Notes: generated by a model not told the origin, from the letters alone. A DNA stretch of 64,000 bases from Cytobacillus suaedae (GCA_014960805.1 CP063163.1:4427001-4491000), one strand, 5' to 3'. Counted from the stretch's first letter, positions 48,545 through 58,964 are shown. Numbers and translations: made by a program.

Positions 48545-48573
48545 TCTATAGTTTACTTTACCATGTCTACCAA
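48545..48573 (-). promoter_or_regulatory. Sigma-A promoter of the wal operon
   Basis: On the minus strand TTGGTA (48573-48568) and TATAGA (48550-48545) are separated by exactly 17 bp, about 55 bp upstream of walR. Confidence 0.65.
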
Positions 48574-48639
48574 CGTAATTGTATTACCAATATTCGTTAT
48601 CTATAATAAAAACCCTCTATTTGACAATCTTAAAGAAAA

Positions 48640-48663
48640 AACCTCCAGCAAAAGCTAGAGGTT
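48640..48663 (-). terminator. Terminator of the M23 peptidase gene
   Basis: Ten-bp stem AACCTCCAGC/GCTAGAGGTT (one mismatch, G-U in minus RNA) overlapping the stop, followed by six T on the minus strand. Confidence 0.78.
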
Positions 48664-50125
48664 ATCTTCTATTAACGTAATTTAAAGGGTCTACTAGTTT
48701 CCCATTTTTATAGACTTCAAAATGAAGATGTACCCCAGTAGAATTTCCTGTTGAGCCCATATTTCCAAGCTGTTGGCCCTTGGAAACAGTCTGACCAACT
48801 CGAACAGTGATAGATGAAAGATGAGCATATACTGTGCGCAATCCATTATTATGATTAATGATTACTTTGTTACCATAACCACCATCCCAGCCTGCATAAA
48901 CAATCGTACCATTGTCAGCAGCTTTAATCGTTCTACTGCTTGGTCTAGCTATATCAATTCCCTTATGCATCTGTCCCCAACGGTAACCCATTTTACTAGA
49001 GATGTAACCTCCAACTGCTGGCCAAGCTAATTGACCAGTACCTCGAGAAGGAACAACCTTCGTTCCTTTAATTACGATGTGATTTACTGGTTCCTTAATT
49101 ACTTTCTCTTCAGTTGGCGTTTTCTTAACAACTTGCCCATTTTTCTTTTCAACGAGATAATCTACGATCTTTTCACCTTTTTGTCCCTCTTGCTTAACTT
49201 TTTTATCTCCTTTAAACATAGAGGAATCTTCTTTGGTTTCATTTTGATATGGAATTTCTTCTCTTTTTACTATAGCTTCATGAATAATAACATCAACAAA
49301 TGCTTTTAAAGCAGTAACATTTATTTCTTGATTAATTTGTAACAACGTGTCCTCTTCAAGTCCTGGATTCAATGAAAGTAATTCAGCCGTAGATAGGTTA
49401 TGAGCAATTGCAATGCTCCCTAATACATCACCTTCTTGAACATGATATTTCTTCTCTTCAAGAGTACCTTTTTGTAAAAGCTTAACAGCATCTTGAACAG
49501 TTAATATTTGAGAAGGTGAAGCTTCGTCCTCATTCAACGTAACTTCTGCTGATAGAGTTACGTCTATTATAATAGCAAGATCTTCTGTAGCTTCTGGTGC
49601 TTTTGCATTTGCTAGTTTTCTAGACTCAACTTCTTGTAATGCTTCTTCTGAAATATATTGAAGCTTCAATTGTCTAATAACACTTTCAGCTTCTTCTTTT
49701 GTTTTTAAGTAAGCAACTGTCTTTCCATTTACTTGTAAAGCAGTTGCCTCTGTAACAACTTCTACCTTAGATAGAAATGTCTCTACTGTTTCCCTATTAG
49801 TAGCATTGGGTCTAAATGTTTTTTCTGCAATATATGTAAGACCATCCGCACTTAATTGAAAGTTCTTATATTCTTCTTTTGCTTCCTTAATTTTTTCATC
49901 TATAGCTTTTTCTATTAACTCTTTATTATCAACAATCCCGATTCGTTCATCATTTAAATAAACATGGTACACAGTACTAATGTTATCTTTTGCATAAGCA
50001 ATAACTGAAGTCATAGATAGTGCACCAATTAGAGTTGAGGCAATGACAAACCTTTTTAGAATCTGCTTTGGATTGTTTAATTTTTTGCTATTAAAAGTAT
50101 TATTTTTTTTGATTGATAATGACAC
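48662..50125 (-). CDS. Secreted M23 peptidoglycan endopeptidase with LysM domain
   Basis: A 487-residue wall hydrolase. The start is GTG 50125, seven bases after GGAGG; the longer frame lacks a site. A positively charged N-terminus and hydrophobic stretch ending at AYA (about residue 46-48) form a signal or anchor. A LysM-type module (YHVQEGDVLGSIAIAHNLS) lies near 230, a G5-like region with VKQEGQKGEKIV near 320 and an M23 domain in the last 120 residues with SKMGYRWGQMHKGIDIA and GVHLHFEV, including His and Asp zinc ligands. It lies upstream of walR, and a WalR-like box stands in its promoter region, so it is probably a WalRK target. Confidence 0.88.
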   Translation of the reverse strand: MSLSIKKNNTFNSKKLNNPKQILKRFVIASTLIGALSMTSVIAYAKDNISTVYHVYLNDERIGIVDNKELIEKAIDEKIKEAKEEYKNFQLSADGLTYIAEKTFRPNATNRETVETFLSKVEVVTEATALQVNGKTVAYLKTKEEAESVIRQLKLQYISEEALQEVESRKLANAKAPEATEDLAIIIDVTLSAEVTLNEDEASPSQILTVQDAVKLLQKGTLEEKKYHVQEGDVLGSIAIAHNLSTAELLSLNPGLEEDTLLQINQEINVTALKAFVDVIIHEAIVKREEIPYQNETKEDSSMFKGDKKVKQEGQKGEKIVDYLVEKKNGQVVKKTPTEEKVIKEPVNHIVIKGTKVVPSRGTGQLAWPAVGGYISSKMGYRWGQMHKGIDIARPSSRTIKAADNGTIVYAGWDGGYGNKVIINHNNGLRTVYAHLSSITVRVGQTVSKGQQLGNMGSTGNSTGVHLHFEVYKNGKLVDPLNYVNRR

Positions 50126-50494
50126 GGTACTTCCTCCTAAACAAAGGCTTACTGCCGGACACATACATCATGTACGTTCATCTCACCTTGTGAGAGAAAA
50201 AAGAAATCGACAATATTCACATTATTACACTTTATCACTTTACCATATTTCCTATAAAAAAGAATGTTAGATTGCTATATGTAACAAAATTGTAGTATTA
50301 CTGACATATTTTAACGATTTATATATGTTAATATTTTACAAATAAGGACTAATTTATCAGTAATAATTTGTTACATTATAACAAAAAATGCGAATCTAAT
50401 ACAAACTTCTTATCTATTAGAATCTAGTAAATAGTTATTTTGTCATAAAAAATAAAGCGCAATTGATGCTATCATCAATCACGCTTTATGAAAG
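50126..50494. other. AT-rich upstream region of the M23 gene
   Basis: No gene seen. It holds the promoter of the peptidase gene and a WalR-like box (separate entry). An ORF shadow on the plus strand starting at 50043 is antisense to the peptidase and is not supported. Confidence 0.55.
50280..50296 (+). promoter_or_regulatory. WalR-like box upstream of the M23 peptidase
   Basis: TGTAAC-AAAAT-TGTAGT matches the WalR consensus TGTWAH-N5-TGTWAH at all but one position (G for A in the second half). It lies about 155 bp upstream of the peptidase start, in the opposite orientation to the gene. Box identification is from the published consensus as I recall it. Confidence 0.5.
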
Positions 50495-50567
50495 TGGCTC
50501 AGGACGGAATCGAACCGCCGACACAAGGATTTTCAGTCCTTTGCTCTACCAACTGAGCTACTGAGCC
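50495..50567 (-). tRNA. tRNA-Phe (GAA)
   Basis: 73 nt with perfect 7-bp acceptor stem GGCTCAG/CTGAGCC, D-arm, anticodon loop CTGAAAA (anticodon GAA), variable loop and T-arm GGCGG-TTCGATT-CCGTC. CCA is not encoded. It is the last tRNA of a four-gene cluster (Lys-Glu-Asp-Phe in transcription order), the same order as trnY of B. subtilis. Confidence 0.97.
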
Positions 50568-50617
50568 GTATATAGTGTTGGTTTCCATTATTTCATCTTC
50601 AAGTATATCTTCGTCCA

Positions 50618-50652
50618 CATCTCAGGAAGCCTATTCAAGCAGCGGCTCGATG
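50618..50652 (-). repeat. tRNA-spacer hairpin repeat, copy 1 (core only)
   Basis: CATCGAGCC and GGCTTCCTGAGATG form a nested hairpin (CATC/GATG outside, AGCC/GGCT inside). It matches the cores of the two fuller copies at 50694 and 51217 but has no attached tRNA half and lies directly upstream of tRNA-Phe on the minus strand. Confidence 0.7.
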
Positions 50653-50693
50653 TGTAAATGTTACTAATACTTAGTAACTAATTGAACTTGGAT

Positions 50694-50800
50694 GTGTCCT
50701 CATCTCAGTAAGCCTAACCAAGTAGCGGCTCGATGAGTACAACTCGAAGATTATTCATAGAAGTTAATGCTCGTTGCTCTACCAACTGAGCTACTGAGCC
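50694..50800 (-). repeat. tRNA-Phe 5' half fused to hairpin repeat, copy 2
   Basis: The minus strand at 50800-50775 is identical over 26 of 26 nt to positions 1-26 of the tRNA-Phe in this cluster, then departs. It continues for 81 bp into a sequence shared with copy 3, including the CTCATC-GAGCC ... GGCTTACTGA-GATGAG hairpin. It cannot form a tRNA. It lies between tRNA-Asp and tRNA-Phe. Confidence 0.85.
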
Positions 50801-50881
50801 AATGTATTATTTACTTAGTTTATCTATGTATATATAAAAATATCTATATAAACTAGCATTTCAGCTAGATAAAGTAAGTGG

Positions 50882-50954
50882 CGGTCCCGACCGGGATCGA
50901 ACCGGCGATCTCCTGCGTGACAGGCAGGCATGTTAACCGCTACACCACGGGACC
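50882..50954 (-). tRNA. tRNA-Asp (GTC)
   Basis: 73 nt, acceptor stem GGTCCCG/CGGGACC, anticodon loop CTGTCAC (anticodon GTC), T-loop TTCGATC, discriminator G. CCA is not encoded. Confidence 0.97.
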
Positions 50955-50988
50955 ATTAAAAATTTATAATCTACTGATCTAGTAAAAG

Positions 50989-51060
50989 TGACCCATACGG
51001 GATTCGAACCCGTGTTACCGCCGTGAAAGGGCGGTGTCTTAACCGCTTGACCAATGGGCC
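50989..51060 (-). tRNA. tRNA-Glu (TTC)
   Basis: 72 nt, acceptor stem GGCCCAT/ATGGGTC with one G-U pair, anticodon loop CTTTCAC (anticodon TTC), T-loop TTCGAAT. CCA is not encoded. Confidence 0.97.
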
Positions 51061-51076
51061 TTACACAAAAAAATGG

Positions 51077-51149
51077 TGAGCCATGAAGGATTCGAACCTT
51101 CGACCCTCTGATTAAAAGTCAGATGCTCTACCAACTGAGCTAATGGCTC
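51077..51149 (-). tRNA. tRNA-Lys (TTT)
   Basis: 73 nt, acceptor stem GAGCCAT/ATGGCTC, anticodon loop CTTTTAA (anticodon TTT), T-loop TTCGAAT. First intact tRNA of the cluster in transcription order. Confidence 0.97.
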
Positions 51150-51216
51150 CTTAAAAGTATAAGGATAGGTATTCATGTTTTTGTCTTGATATATATCTGG
51201 TCAAGAGCATCTATTC

Positions 51217-51322
51217 GTGTCCTCATCTCAGGAAGCATAACCAAGTAGCAGCTCGATGAGTACAATTCGTAGCTTATTCGATGAAGCTCTGCTCATTGCT
51301 CTAACAACTGAGCTAATGGCTC
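51217..51322 (-). repeat. tRNA-Lys 5' half fused to hairpin repeat, copy 3
   Basis: The minus strand at 51322-51297 matches positions 1-26 of the tRNA-Lys in this cluster at 25 of 26 nt, then continues into 80 bp closely similar to copy 2, ending in the same CTCATC/GATGAG hairpin and GGACAC. It lies just upstream of the intact tRNA-Lys. Confidence 0.85.
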
Positions 51323-51448
51323 CTTGTTAAAAAGGAAATCGTTTTTCAACGACGCTTTTTATAATAGCATAGGTATTCGACTAAATGCAACATATTTTTC
51401 AAAAAAGTTTTAGATTAAAACCACAACATATATTAACTTAACAAAAAA

Positions 51449-51486
51449 GCCCCTGTATTACAATGTTTTTTGTAATATCAGGGGGC
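51449..51486 (-). terminator. Terminator of purA
   Basis: Stem of about 14 bp with GCCCCTG base pairing, followed by six T on the minus strand, past the purA stop. Confidence 0.85.
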
Positions 51487-51499
51487 AATTTAATTCTAT

Positions 51500-52837
<1,338 letters not shown>

Positions 52838-52849
52838 TCAAACATCATA

Positions 52850-52878
52850 ATCTTATCAATTCCACTTCCATAAGTCAA
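52850..52878 (-). promoter_or_regulatory. Sigma-A promoter of purA
   Basis: TTGACT (52878-52873) and TAAGAT (52855-52850) separated by exactly 17 bp on the minus strand, 64 bp upstream of purA. Confidence 0.65.
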
Positions 52879-52880
52879 CT

Positions 52881-52926
52881 AAACACGAACAATTTTAACC
52901 TTAGTTTTTTATTCGTTCGTAAAAAA
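52881..52926. promoter_or_regulatory. Inverted pair of PurBox-like PurR sites
   Basis: AAACACGAACAAT (52881-52893, plus strand) and TTTACGAACGAAT on the minus strand (centred on TTCG 52916-52919) resemble the Bacillus PurBox with its CGAAC core. Core centres are 30 bp apart in inverted orientation, close to the spacing of B. subtilis PurR operators as I recall it, and lie just upstream of the purA -35. Confidence 0.65.
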
Positions 52927-52965
52927 TTAGTTTATATTATTAGTTTTTCCAATAAGTAAAAAAAG

Positions 52966-52987
52966 AACCCTCCCGATTGGGAAGGTC
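52966..52987 (-). terminator. Terminator of dnaC
   Basis: Nine-bp stem with two G-U pairs in minus-strand RNA (GACCTTCCC/GGGAGGGTT) followed by CTTTTTTT. Confidence 0.75.
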
Positions 52988-52998
52988 CTTCCGATATA

Positions 52999-54363
52999 CT
53001 ATGCACCTGGTGGCATGTTTGTGTCATCAAATCTTCGTTCTAAATTAACAAACTTGTTATATTCTTTTACGAAGGCCAATGAAACTGTTCCAACAGGACC
53101 GTTACGTTGTTTTGCAATGATAATTTCGATAATATCCTTGTTCTCTGATTCTTTATCATAGTAATCATCACGGTACAAGAACGCAACAATATCTGCATCC
53201 TGCTCAATACTTCCTGATTCACGAATATCAGACATCATTGGGCGTTTATCCTGTCTTTGCTCAACTCCACGAGAAAGCTGCGAAAGAGCAATAACAGGTA
53301 CCTTTAACTCACGTGCTAATTCCTTTAGTGATCGAGAAATTTCAGATACTTCTTGTTGACGGTTTTCGCCACTACGCCCGCTTCCTTGGATTAGCTGGAG
53401 GTAGTCAATAAGAATCATACCTAAGCCATTTTCCTGCTTTAGACGGCGACATTTTGAGCGAATATCACTAATTCGGATACCTGGTGTATCATCAATAAAG
53501 ATTCCTGAATTCGATAAGCTTCCCATAGCCATTGTCAGCTTACTCCAGTCCTCTGCCGTTAAAGCACCTGTACGAAGTGCTTGTGCATTAATGTTACCCT
53601 CCGCACAGAGCATCCTCATTACAAGCTGTTCTGCCCCCATCTCAAGACTAAAGATAGCGACATTTTCATCTGTCTTAGTTGCCACATTTTGTGCAATGTT
53701 TAATGCAAAGGCTGTTTTACCTACTGAAGGACGGGCTGCAACGATAATTAAATCATTTCGTTGGAAGCCAGCAGTCATACGATCTAATTCCGTAAAGCCA
53801 GTAGGAATACCAGTAACATCACCTTTACGATTTGTTAATTCTTCAATATTATCATATGTCTCTACTAATACATCACGGATGTTTTTAAAAGCCCCTGCAT
53901 TCTTTCTTTGGGCAACTTCTAAGATTGTTTTTTCCGCTTCACTTAAGAGGGCTTCCACTTCATCTTCCCTTGAATACCCATCCGAAGCAATAGTTGTTGC
54001 TGTTCTTATGAGTCTTCTTAGTATCGATTTCTCTTCAATGATTTTTGCATAATATTCAATGTTGGCAGCTGTAGGAACAGAGTTTGCAATATCACTAAGA
54101 TAAGATACCCCACCAATTTCCTCTAGTAGCTTTACATCAGCTAATTCAGCTGTCACGGTTACTAAGTCGACTGGTTCACCTTTATCATTAAGATTAAGCA
54201 TTGCATTGAATATCTTTTGGTGAGAAGCACGGTAAAAATCATCAGGAATTAATACTTCTGATGCCAAAGTTAACGATGCTGGTTCTAGAAAAATAGCTCC
54301 TAGCACAGCCTGCTCTGCTTCAATATTTTGGGGAGGAATACGATCTGCAAGTAGTGTACTCAT
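52999..54363 (-). CDS. dnaC: Replicative DNA helicase DnaC (DnaB family)
   Basis: A 454-residue hexameric helicase that unwinds DNA at the fork. The N-terminal DnaB domain (about 6-105) starts with DRIPPQNIEAEQAVLGAI. The RecA-like ATPase has Walker A RPSVGKTAFALN near 205, the LSLEMGAEQL-like FSLEMGAEQ and Walker B LILIDYLQL, and arginine finger region KQRNGPVG. ATG 54363 gives the length of the B. subtilis protein; an in-frame GTG at 54375 is too close to GGGAGA. It follows rplI by 167 bp, with a hairpin between them. Confidence 0.97.
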   Translation of the reverse strand: MSTLLADRIPPQNIEAEQAVLGAIFLEPASLTLASEVLIPDDFYRASHQKIFNAMLNLNDKGEPVDLVTVTAELADVKLLEEIGGVSYLSDIANSVPTAANIEYYAKIIEEKSILRRLIRTATTIASDGYSREDEVEALLSEAEKTILEVAQRKNAGAFKNIRDVLVETYDNIEELTNRKGDVTGIPTGFTELDRMTAGFQRNDLIIVAARPSVGKTAFALNIAQNVATKTDENVAIFSLEMGAEQLVMRMLCAEGNINAQALRTGALTAEDWSKLTMAMGSLSNSGIFIDDTPGIRISDIRSKCRRLKQENGLGMILIDYLQLIQGSGRSGENRQQEVSEISRSLKELARELKVPVIALSQLSRGVEQRQDKRPMMSDIRESGSIEQDADIVAFLYRDDYYDKESENKDIIEIIIAKQRNGPVGTVSLAFVKEYNKFVNLERRFDDTNMPPGA

Positions 54364-54457
54364 CTTTTTCTTCACTCTCCCTTAGAGGTGTTATCTATCT
54401 ATTATATTAATCTATTATCTATGAATTAGAAATCTAAAATAACATGGATATAAGAAA

Positions 54458-54489
54458 AAATGTGATTTGTATTAAACAAAATCACATTT
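54458..54489 (-). terminator. Terminator after rplI
   Basis: About 12-bp AT-rich stem AAATGTGATTTGT with its complement AAATCACATTT, between rplI and dnaC, with a T-run on the minus strand. Confidence 0.65.
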
Positions 54490-54529
54490 CATAATTGTAT
54501 ATGATAGCTGAGCTTTTTTACAATGGTAA

Positions 54530-54976
54530 TTACTGCTCTTTGACTTGAACCTTAACTGTAGCAGTAACCTCAGGGTGTAGCTTAAGTGGAACATTTGTAA
54601 AACCTAGAGAACGAATTCCATCTGGTAAATCAAATTTACGCTTATCAATTTTAATCTTATGAGTTTTTGCTAATTCATCTGCAATTTGTTTACTCGTTAC
54701 TGAGCCAAATAATCGTCCACCATCACCAGCTTTTGCAGTTAGCTCTACCGTTAAAGCTTCAATTTTTTCTTTTAATTGCTTTGATTCAGCTAGTTCTTGA
54801 GCAGCCTCTTGCTTCACTTTGTTCTTTTGGGCCTCTAACATCTTCATATTAGCAGGTGTAGCTTCAATCGCAGAGCCTTGTTTGAATAAAAAGTTATGTG
54901 CATACCCATCTGACACATTTTTCACTTCACCTTGTTTTCCTTTTCCTTTTACATCCTTTAAAAAAATTACCTTCAT
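54530..54976 (-). CDS. rplI: Ribosomal protein L9
   Basis: A 148-residue protein of normal length. The N-terminal RNA-binding domain starts [19 protein letters not shown] and includes [12 protein letters not shown] long central helix and the C-terminal domain (about 75-148, with [11 protein letters not shown]) follow. It binds 23S rRNA domain V near the L1 stalk. GAGGC precedes the ATG, which overlaps the gdpP stop by 4 bp, so translation is coupled to gdpP. Confidence 0.98.
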   Translation of the reverse strand: MKVIFLKDVKGKGKQGEVKNVSDGYAHNFLFKQGSAIEATPANMKMLEAQKNKVKQEAAQELAESKQLKEKIEALTVELTAKAGDGGRLFGSVTSKQIADELAKTHKIKIDKRKFDLPDGIRSLGFTNVPLKLHPEVTATVKVQVKEQ

Positions 54977-56946
54977 GATTTTTTGCCTCCCTCAATATAT
55001 TCATCTATGACTTCTTTTAGTTGCTGTTCTACTTCTTCAAGTGTTGCATTATGTATTTGTGTAGCTGCATTTGTTAAGTGTCCTCCACCTTCTAGACCCT
55101 CCATGATCACCTGTACATTTACATCTCCAAGCGACCTTGCGCTTACACCAATCACATTATCGTTTCTCATTGATATAACAAATGAAGCAACTACTCCGTT
55201 CATTGCTAGCAATGCATCTGCAGCTTGAGCTATAATTACCTGCTCATTAACTTCATCCTCATTACCTTTTGCAATGGCAATGCCTTGTTTATAAATGTAT
55301 GCACTTCCTATAAGTTTCGCACGCTTATTAAAGCTTTCAATATTCTCTTTTAGGAACTTCTGTACTAAAACTGTATCGGCACCTTGTGAGCGAAGGTATG
55401 AAGCTGCATCAAATGTTCTAGAACCTGTTCGTAGTGTGAAACTCTTTGTATCAACAATAATACCGGCTAGAAGTGAAGTGGCTTCTAGCATATTAATTTT
55501 TAATCGTTTAGGCTGATATTCTAGTAATTCTGTAACTAATTCTGCTGTAGAGGAAGCATATGGTTCCATATAAACTAAAAGCGGTGATTCAATAAATTCT
55601 TCCCCTCTACGATGGTGATCTATAACAACAACATTATCTAATTTTGTTAATAAGCGCTCCTCAATCACTAATGAAGGTTTATGTGTGTCAACAACCACAA
55701 GAAGAGTTTCATCTGTTGAAATCTCCAAAGCCTGTTCTGGTGATATGAAATAACTCCATAGCTCTGAGTGATTCTTTACTTCATCAATTAGTTTCGAGAC
55801 ACCCATATCGATTTCTTCTTCTTTTAAAACAATGTAAGCTTCTTTTTGATTTGCTTGTGCAACCTTTAATATCCCGATTGCTGCACCAATCGCATCCATA
55901 TCTGGGTATTTATGCCCCATAATGATGACTTTGTCACTCTCATTGATAAGCTCTCGTAATGCATGAGAAATAACACGTGCACGTACTCGAGTGCGTTTTT
56001 CGATAGGGTTTGTTTTTCCACCGAAAAATTTAACTTTTCCGTTGGTTTGTTTTATAGCAACCTGATCCCCACCTCTACCTAATGCCAAATCTAAGCTTGA
56101 TTGTGCTAAAGCTCCTAGTTCTGGTAGTGATGAAACACCTGTTCCAATTCCAATACTTAACGTAAGCGAGATATTTTCCTTTGCTGTCTTTTCCCTTACC
56201 TCATCAAGAATGGAGAACTTACTCTTTTCTAATTGAGTCAATATATGCTCATTTAAAACAGCTGTAAAACGTTCAGAAGATGTCCTCTTTAAATAAACTC
56301 CATTATCCATAGCCCATTTATTAAGGATGGTCGTAACATGGTTATTCATCAAGCTTTTTCGCTGATCGTCCATTCCTTGAGTAACTTCATCGTAGTTATC
56401 TAGGAAAATAACCCCTAAAACTGTTCTTTCATCTTCATATAGTTTTTCAATTTCTGTTTGTTCTGTAACGTCAAAGAAATACAAGAGTCTTTCTTCTCTT
56501 TTAAAAATCACTTTAAACTTACGATCATGAAGAGTGACAACTTCGGTTTCAACCTCTTGTTTTATAAGAGGAACTAACTCTTCTGCAACATTATAGAGAG
56601 ATCTTCCAACCAACGTATCCTCATCAAAGCAGGAAGCAATAAATGGGTTCGTCCACTCAATGTATAAGTCATCGTTAAATAGCATTATACCAATCGGCAT
56701 TTCCATGAGGGCCTCTTCCCCTACTTTTTTAAGCCGATAAGATAGGGTTGAGATATAGCTTTCCATCTCTTTATTTAATAAAGAATCCGCTCTAAATACA
56801 TAAAAGACCACTAATCCTAGGAGCAGAAAACAAGCAAATCCTATGATCCAATTGAAGTAAAACGTTATCCCCAATAAAACAAGTGAAATCAGAAGCAGCG
56901 CATAAATTGGGTAACGAAACATCTTCTTTTTATAAAAATCTGGCAT
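54973..56946 (-). CDS. gdpP: Cyclic-di-AMP phosphodiesterase GdpP
   Basis: A 657-residue membrane phosphodiesterase (YybT). Two N-terminal helices (about 10-50) are followed by a degenerate haem-binding PAS-like domain (to about 150), a degenerate GGDEF domain with SIGIGTGV (about 175-300), and DHH/DHHA1 catalytic domains. The DHH part has [13 protein letters not shown] near 345 and [12 protein letters not shown] near 422; the C-terminal GGGHLTNAA is the DHHA1 substrate motif. It lowers c-di-AMP, which controls potassium and wall homeostasis. GGAGC precedes ATG 56946. It is followed by the overlapping rplI. Confidence 0.95.
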   Translation of the reverse strand: MPDFYKKKMFRYPIYALLLISLVLLGITFYFNWIIGFACFLLLGLVVFYVFRADSLLNKEMESYISTLSYRLKKVGEEALMEMPIGIMLFNDDLYIEWTNPFIASCFDEDTLVGRSLYNVAEELVPLIKQEVETEVVTLHDRKFKVIFKREERLLYFFDVTEQTEIEKLYEDERTVLGVIFLDNYDEVTQGMDDQRKSLMNNHVTTILNKWAMDNGVYLKRTSSERFTAVLNEHILTQLEKSKFSILDEVREKTAKENISLTLSIGIGTGVSSLPELGALAQSSLDLALGRGGDQVAIKQTNGKVKFFGGKTNPIEKRTRVRARVISHALRELINESDKVIIMGHKYPDMDAIGAAIGILKVAQANQKEAYIVLKEEEIDMGVSKLIDEVKNHSELWSYFISPEQALEISTDETLLVVVDTHKPSLVIEERLLTKLDNVVVIDHHRRGEEFIESPLLVYMEPYASSTAELVTELLEYQPKRLKINMLEATSLLAGIIVDTKSFTLRTGSRTFDAASYLRSQGADTVLVQKFLKENIESFNKRAKLIGSAYIYKQGIAIAKGNEDEVNEQVIIAQAADALLAMNGVVASFVISMRNDNVIGVSARSLGDVNVQVIMEGLEGGGHLTNAATQIHNATLEEVEQQLKEVIDEYIEGGKKS

Positions 56947-56977
56947 AATTTCAGCTCCTACATTTTCGGTTGGTACA

Positions 56978-57916
56978 TTATTTCTTTGGTGCTATTTTAT
57001 CTCTCATCTGAAAGCCTAAGTCAATTATACCTAAGATTCTTATAATATAAAGGAGAATAGGTATAAATAGGGAAAAGACTAAGATCAGTATGGGAACGGC
57101 CTTTGAAATACCTTTTTGAAAACAGTAATAAAAAACAAAAGAGAATCCTTGAACCATCATTAACAACTGTAATATGTAAAATAGATTAATGACTGCTGTG
57201 TACCCAAAGGTTCCTACTTCAAATTCAATAAACATGAGAAGCATAACAATCAAGTAATACCATAACAAGCTTCTTGGTAATCTCAATTCTCTAAATGGTG
57301 GCCAAGATTCAATGGTCACCTTCAACCTCTTAAGAAAAGGAATAGAAAATAGCTGTGTGAAAAAAGAGAATATAAAAGCAATCATTAAAAATGTACTAGG
57401 AAGCAAATAAGGAAATATTTTCATTGCATCTTCAAATTGTTTTAGAGCCTGTTCGTTGGACTCCTGTCCAACCAATGTAAGTAGCTCGTTAGAAGTTTCA
57501 AGAGTTTCTCTTGTCATTGTAATGGTTTCTTCCATTAAATTAATATTTAACAAGCTGACAGTAATTATATAAAGCAATGCAATGTTTAGAAGAAAAGCAA
57601 CTGTTCCTCCCAATAATAATGCATAACGGCCTTTCTGCTTTTCAATTAAATACCCTAGTACTATACCACTACTTCCAAACATAAATGTCATTGGTAAAGC
57701 CATCAAAGTCCCTATTATAAAAGATACAACTAAAGCTGCTATAAAGAAAATAATAGAGTTTTTAAGACCATTTCTTATCGTATAAATGATAAACGGCAAT
57801 GGTAATAAGAATAGTACTAATATGCCTATTAATGGTATGTATAAAAATAGCAAGAGAATGATAATATATAGAGCAATTAAAATAGCTCCCTCTGTTAGCT
57901 GTTTGGTTTTCTTCAC
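56978..57916 (-). CDS. yybS: DUF2232 membrane protein YybS
   Basis: A 312-residue integral membrane protein with about eight hydrophobic helices and no catalytic motif. Position directly upstream of gdpP-rplI and the first part, KKTKQLTEGAILIALYIIIL, match YybS of Bacillus. Structurally it resembles ECF-type S components or spore-related membrane proteins. Function unknown. Start GTG 57916 follows GGTGGAG. It lies 31 bp upstream of gdpP and is probably co-transcribed. Confidence 0.88.
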   Translation of the reverse strand: MKKTKQLTEGAILIALYIIILLLFLYIPLIGILVLFLLPLPFIIYTIRNGLKNSIIFFIAALVVSFIIGTLMALPMTFMFGSSGIVLGYLIEKQKGRYALLLGGTVAFLLNIALLYIITVSLLNINLMEETITMTRETLETSNELLTLVGQESNEQALKQFEDAMKIFPYLLPSTFLMIAFIFSFFTQLFSIPFLKRLKVTIESWPPFRELRLPRSLLWYYLIVMLLMFIEFEVGTFGYTAVINLFYILQLLMMVQGFSFVFYYCFQKGISKAVPILILVFSLFIPILLYIIRILGIIDLGFQMRDKIAPKK

Positions 57917-58070
57917 TACTCCACCTCAAATATTTTATAGAAATCATTTCTATTTTATCTGCAATTGAACTAGCATTCAACTATTTCAAGATTGTTTAAC
58001 GTCTGTTAATCAGTTTATCCTTTAATAAGAGCAATGATAAGCGGATATGCTGTTTTCCAATACAATAAAA

Positions 58071-58097
58071 AAAACAGTGAGGAAGTCTCACTGTTTT
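58071..58097 (-). terminator. Terminator of the rpsF-ssb-rpsR operon
   Basis: AAAACAGTGAG and CTCACTGTTTT form an 11-bp stem around a five-base loop, with T-rich sequence on the minus strand past rpsR. Confidence 0.85.
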
Positions 58098-58108
58098 ACT
58101 TTTTATTA

Positions 58109-58351
58109 TTATTCACCAGAAACGTATGGTAATAATGCCATTTGACGAGCACGTTTGATAGCAACTGTTAATTTACGTTGATATTTCGCGCTAGTACCTG
58201 TTACACGACGAGGTAAAATTTTACCACGCTCAGAAATAAAACGTTTTAACACGTCAAGATCTTTGTAGTCGATTTTAGTGATTCCGTGAGCTGTAAAGAA
58301 ACAAACTTTACGACGTTTAGCTCCACGTCCACCTCTGCGTCCTCCTGCCAT
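58109..58351 (-). CDS. rpsR: Ribosomal protein S18
   Basis: An 80-residue basic protein with a glycine-arginine start ([16 protein letters not shown]), [28 protein letters not shown] and the usual C-terminus. It binds 16S rRNA with S6. The gene closes the rpsF-ssb-rpsR operon, and S18 together with S6 is expected to bind the rpsF leader and limit expression. AAAGGAGGCG precedes the ATG. Confidence 0.98.
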   Translation of the reverse strand: MAGGRRGGRGAKRRKVCFFTAHGITKIDYKDLDVLKRFISERGKILPRRVTGTSAKYQRKLTVAIKRARQMALLPYVSGE

Positions 58352-58398
58352 ATGATACGCCTCCTTTTCCTAAAGATTTTTATAGATATACGCTGACT

Positions 58399-58917
58399 TT
58401 AAAATGGCAAGTCATCATCTGAAATGTCAATTGGTTGTCCATCATTAGCAAATGGATCATCATCCACTCGAGTATATCCTTGGTTGCTGCGCTGGTTCTG
58501 ATTTTGTTGTCCGAACTGGTTACCTTGCCCTTGAGGAGATCCACCATAACCACTTCCACCGCTGCGTTGTTGCTCAAAGCCACTTCCACCGGCACTATTT
58601 CTAGGCTCTAAAAATTGGACAGATTCCGCAACAACTTCAGTAACATATACACGTTTACCATCTTGACCTTCATAATTACGTGTTTGTAATTTACCGTCAA
58701 CTCCAGCTAAACTACCTTTTTTCAAGAAGTTAGCAACGTTTTCAGCAGGTTTACGCCATACAACGCAATTAATGAAGTCTGCTTCACGATCACCTTGTTG
58801 GTTCGTAAATGTTCTGTTAACAGCTAAAGTAAAGGTTGCTATAGCAACTCCACTTGGGGTATACCTTAATTCAGGATCCTTCGTAAGTCTACCAACGAGA
58901 ATTACGCGATTCATCAT
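58399..58917 (-). CDS. ssbA: Single-stranded DNA-binding protein SsbA
   Basis: A 172-residue protein. The OB fold (1-105) has [27 protein letters not shown] and [16 protein letters not shown] Gly/Gln/Asn-rich linker (110-160) leads to the acidic DDDLPF tip that recruits replication and repair partners. AAGGAG lies eight bases before ATG 58917. The next codon is also ATG. It lies between rpsF and rpsR, as in most Firmicutes. Confidence 0.97.
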   Translation of the reverse strand: MMNRVILVGRLTKDPELRYTPSGVAIATFTLAVNRTFTNQQGDREADFINCVVWRKPAENVANFLKKGSLAGVDGKLQTRNYEGQDGKRVYVTEVVAESVQFLEPRNSAGGSGFEQQRSGGSGYGGSPQGQGNQFGQQNQNQRSNQGYTRVDDDPFANDGQPIDISDDDLPF

Positions 58918-58964
58918 CAGAACCACTCCTTACATTATTAAAAAGAACATCGTGTTCTTAAAGT

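Noticed and set aside
50495-51330. CRISPR-like or integrase-mediated array in the tRNA cluster
   Set aside because: Repeats are only two or three, unequally spaced, and no integrase or cas gene is present; integrating elements usually duplicate the 3' end of a tRNA, not the 5' half.
53591-54052. 153-residue plus-strand ORF over dnaC
   Set aside because: Shadow of the helicase gene on the opposite strand.
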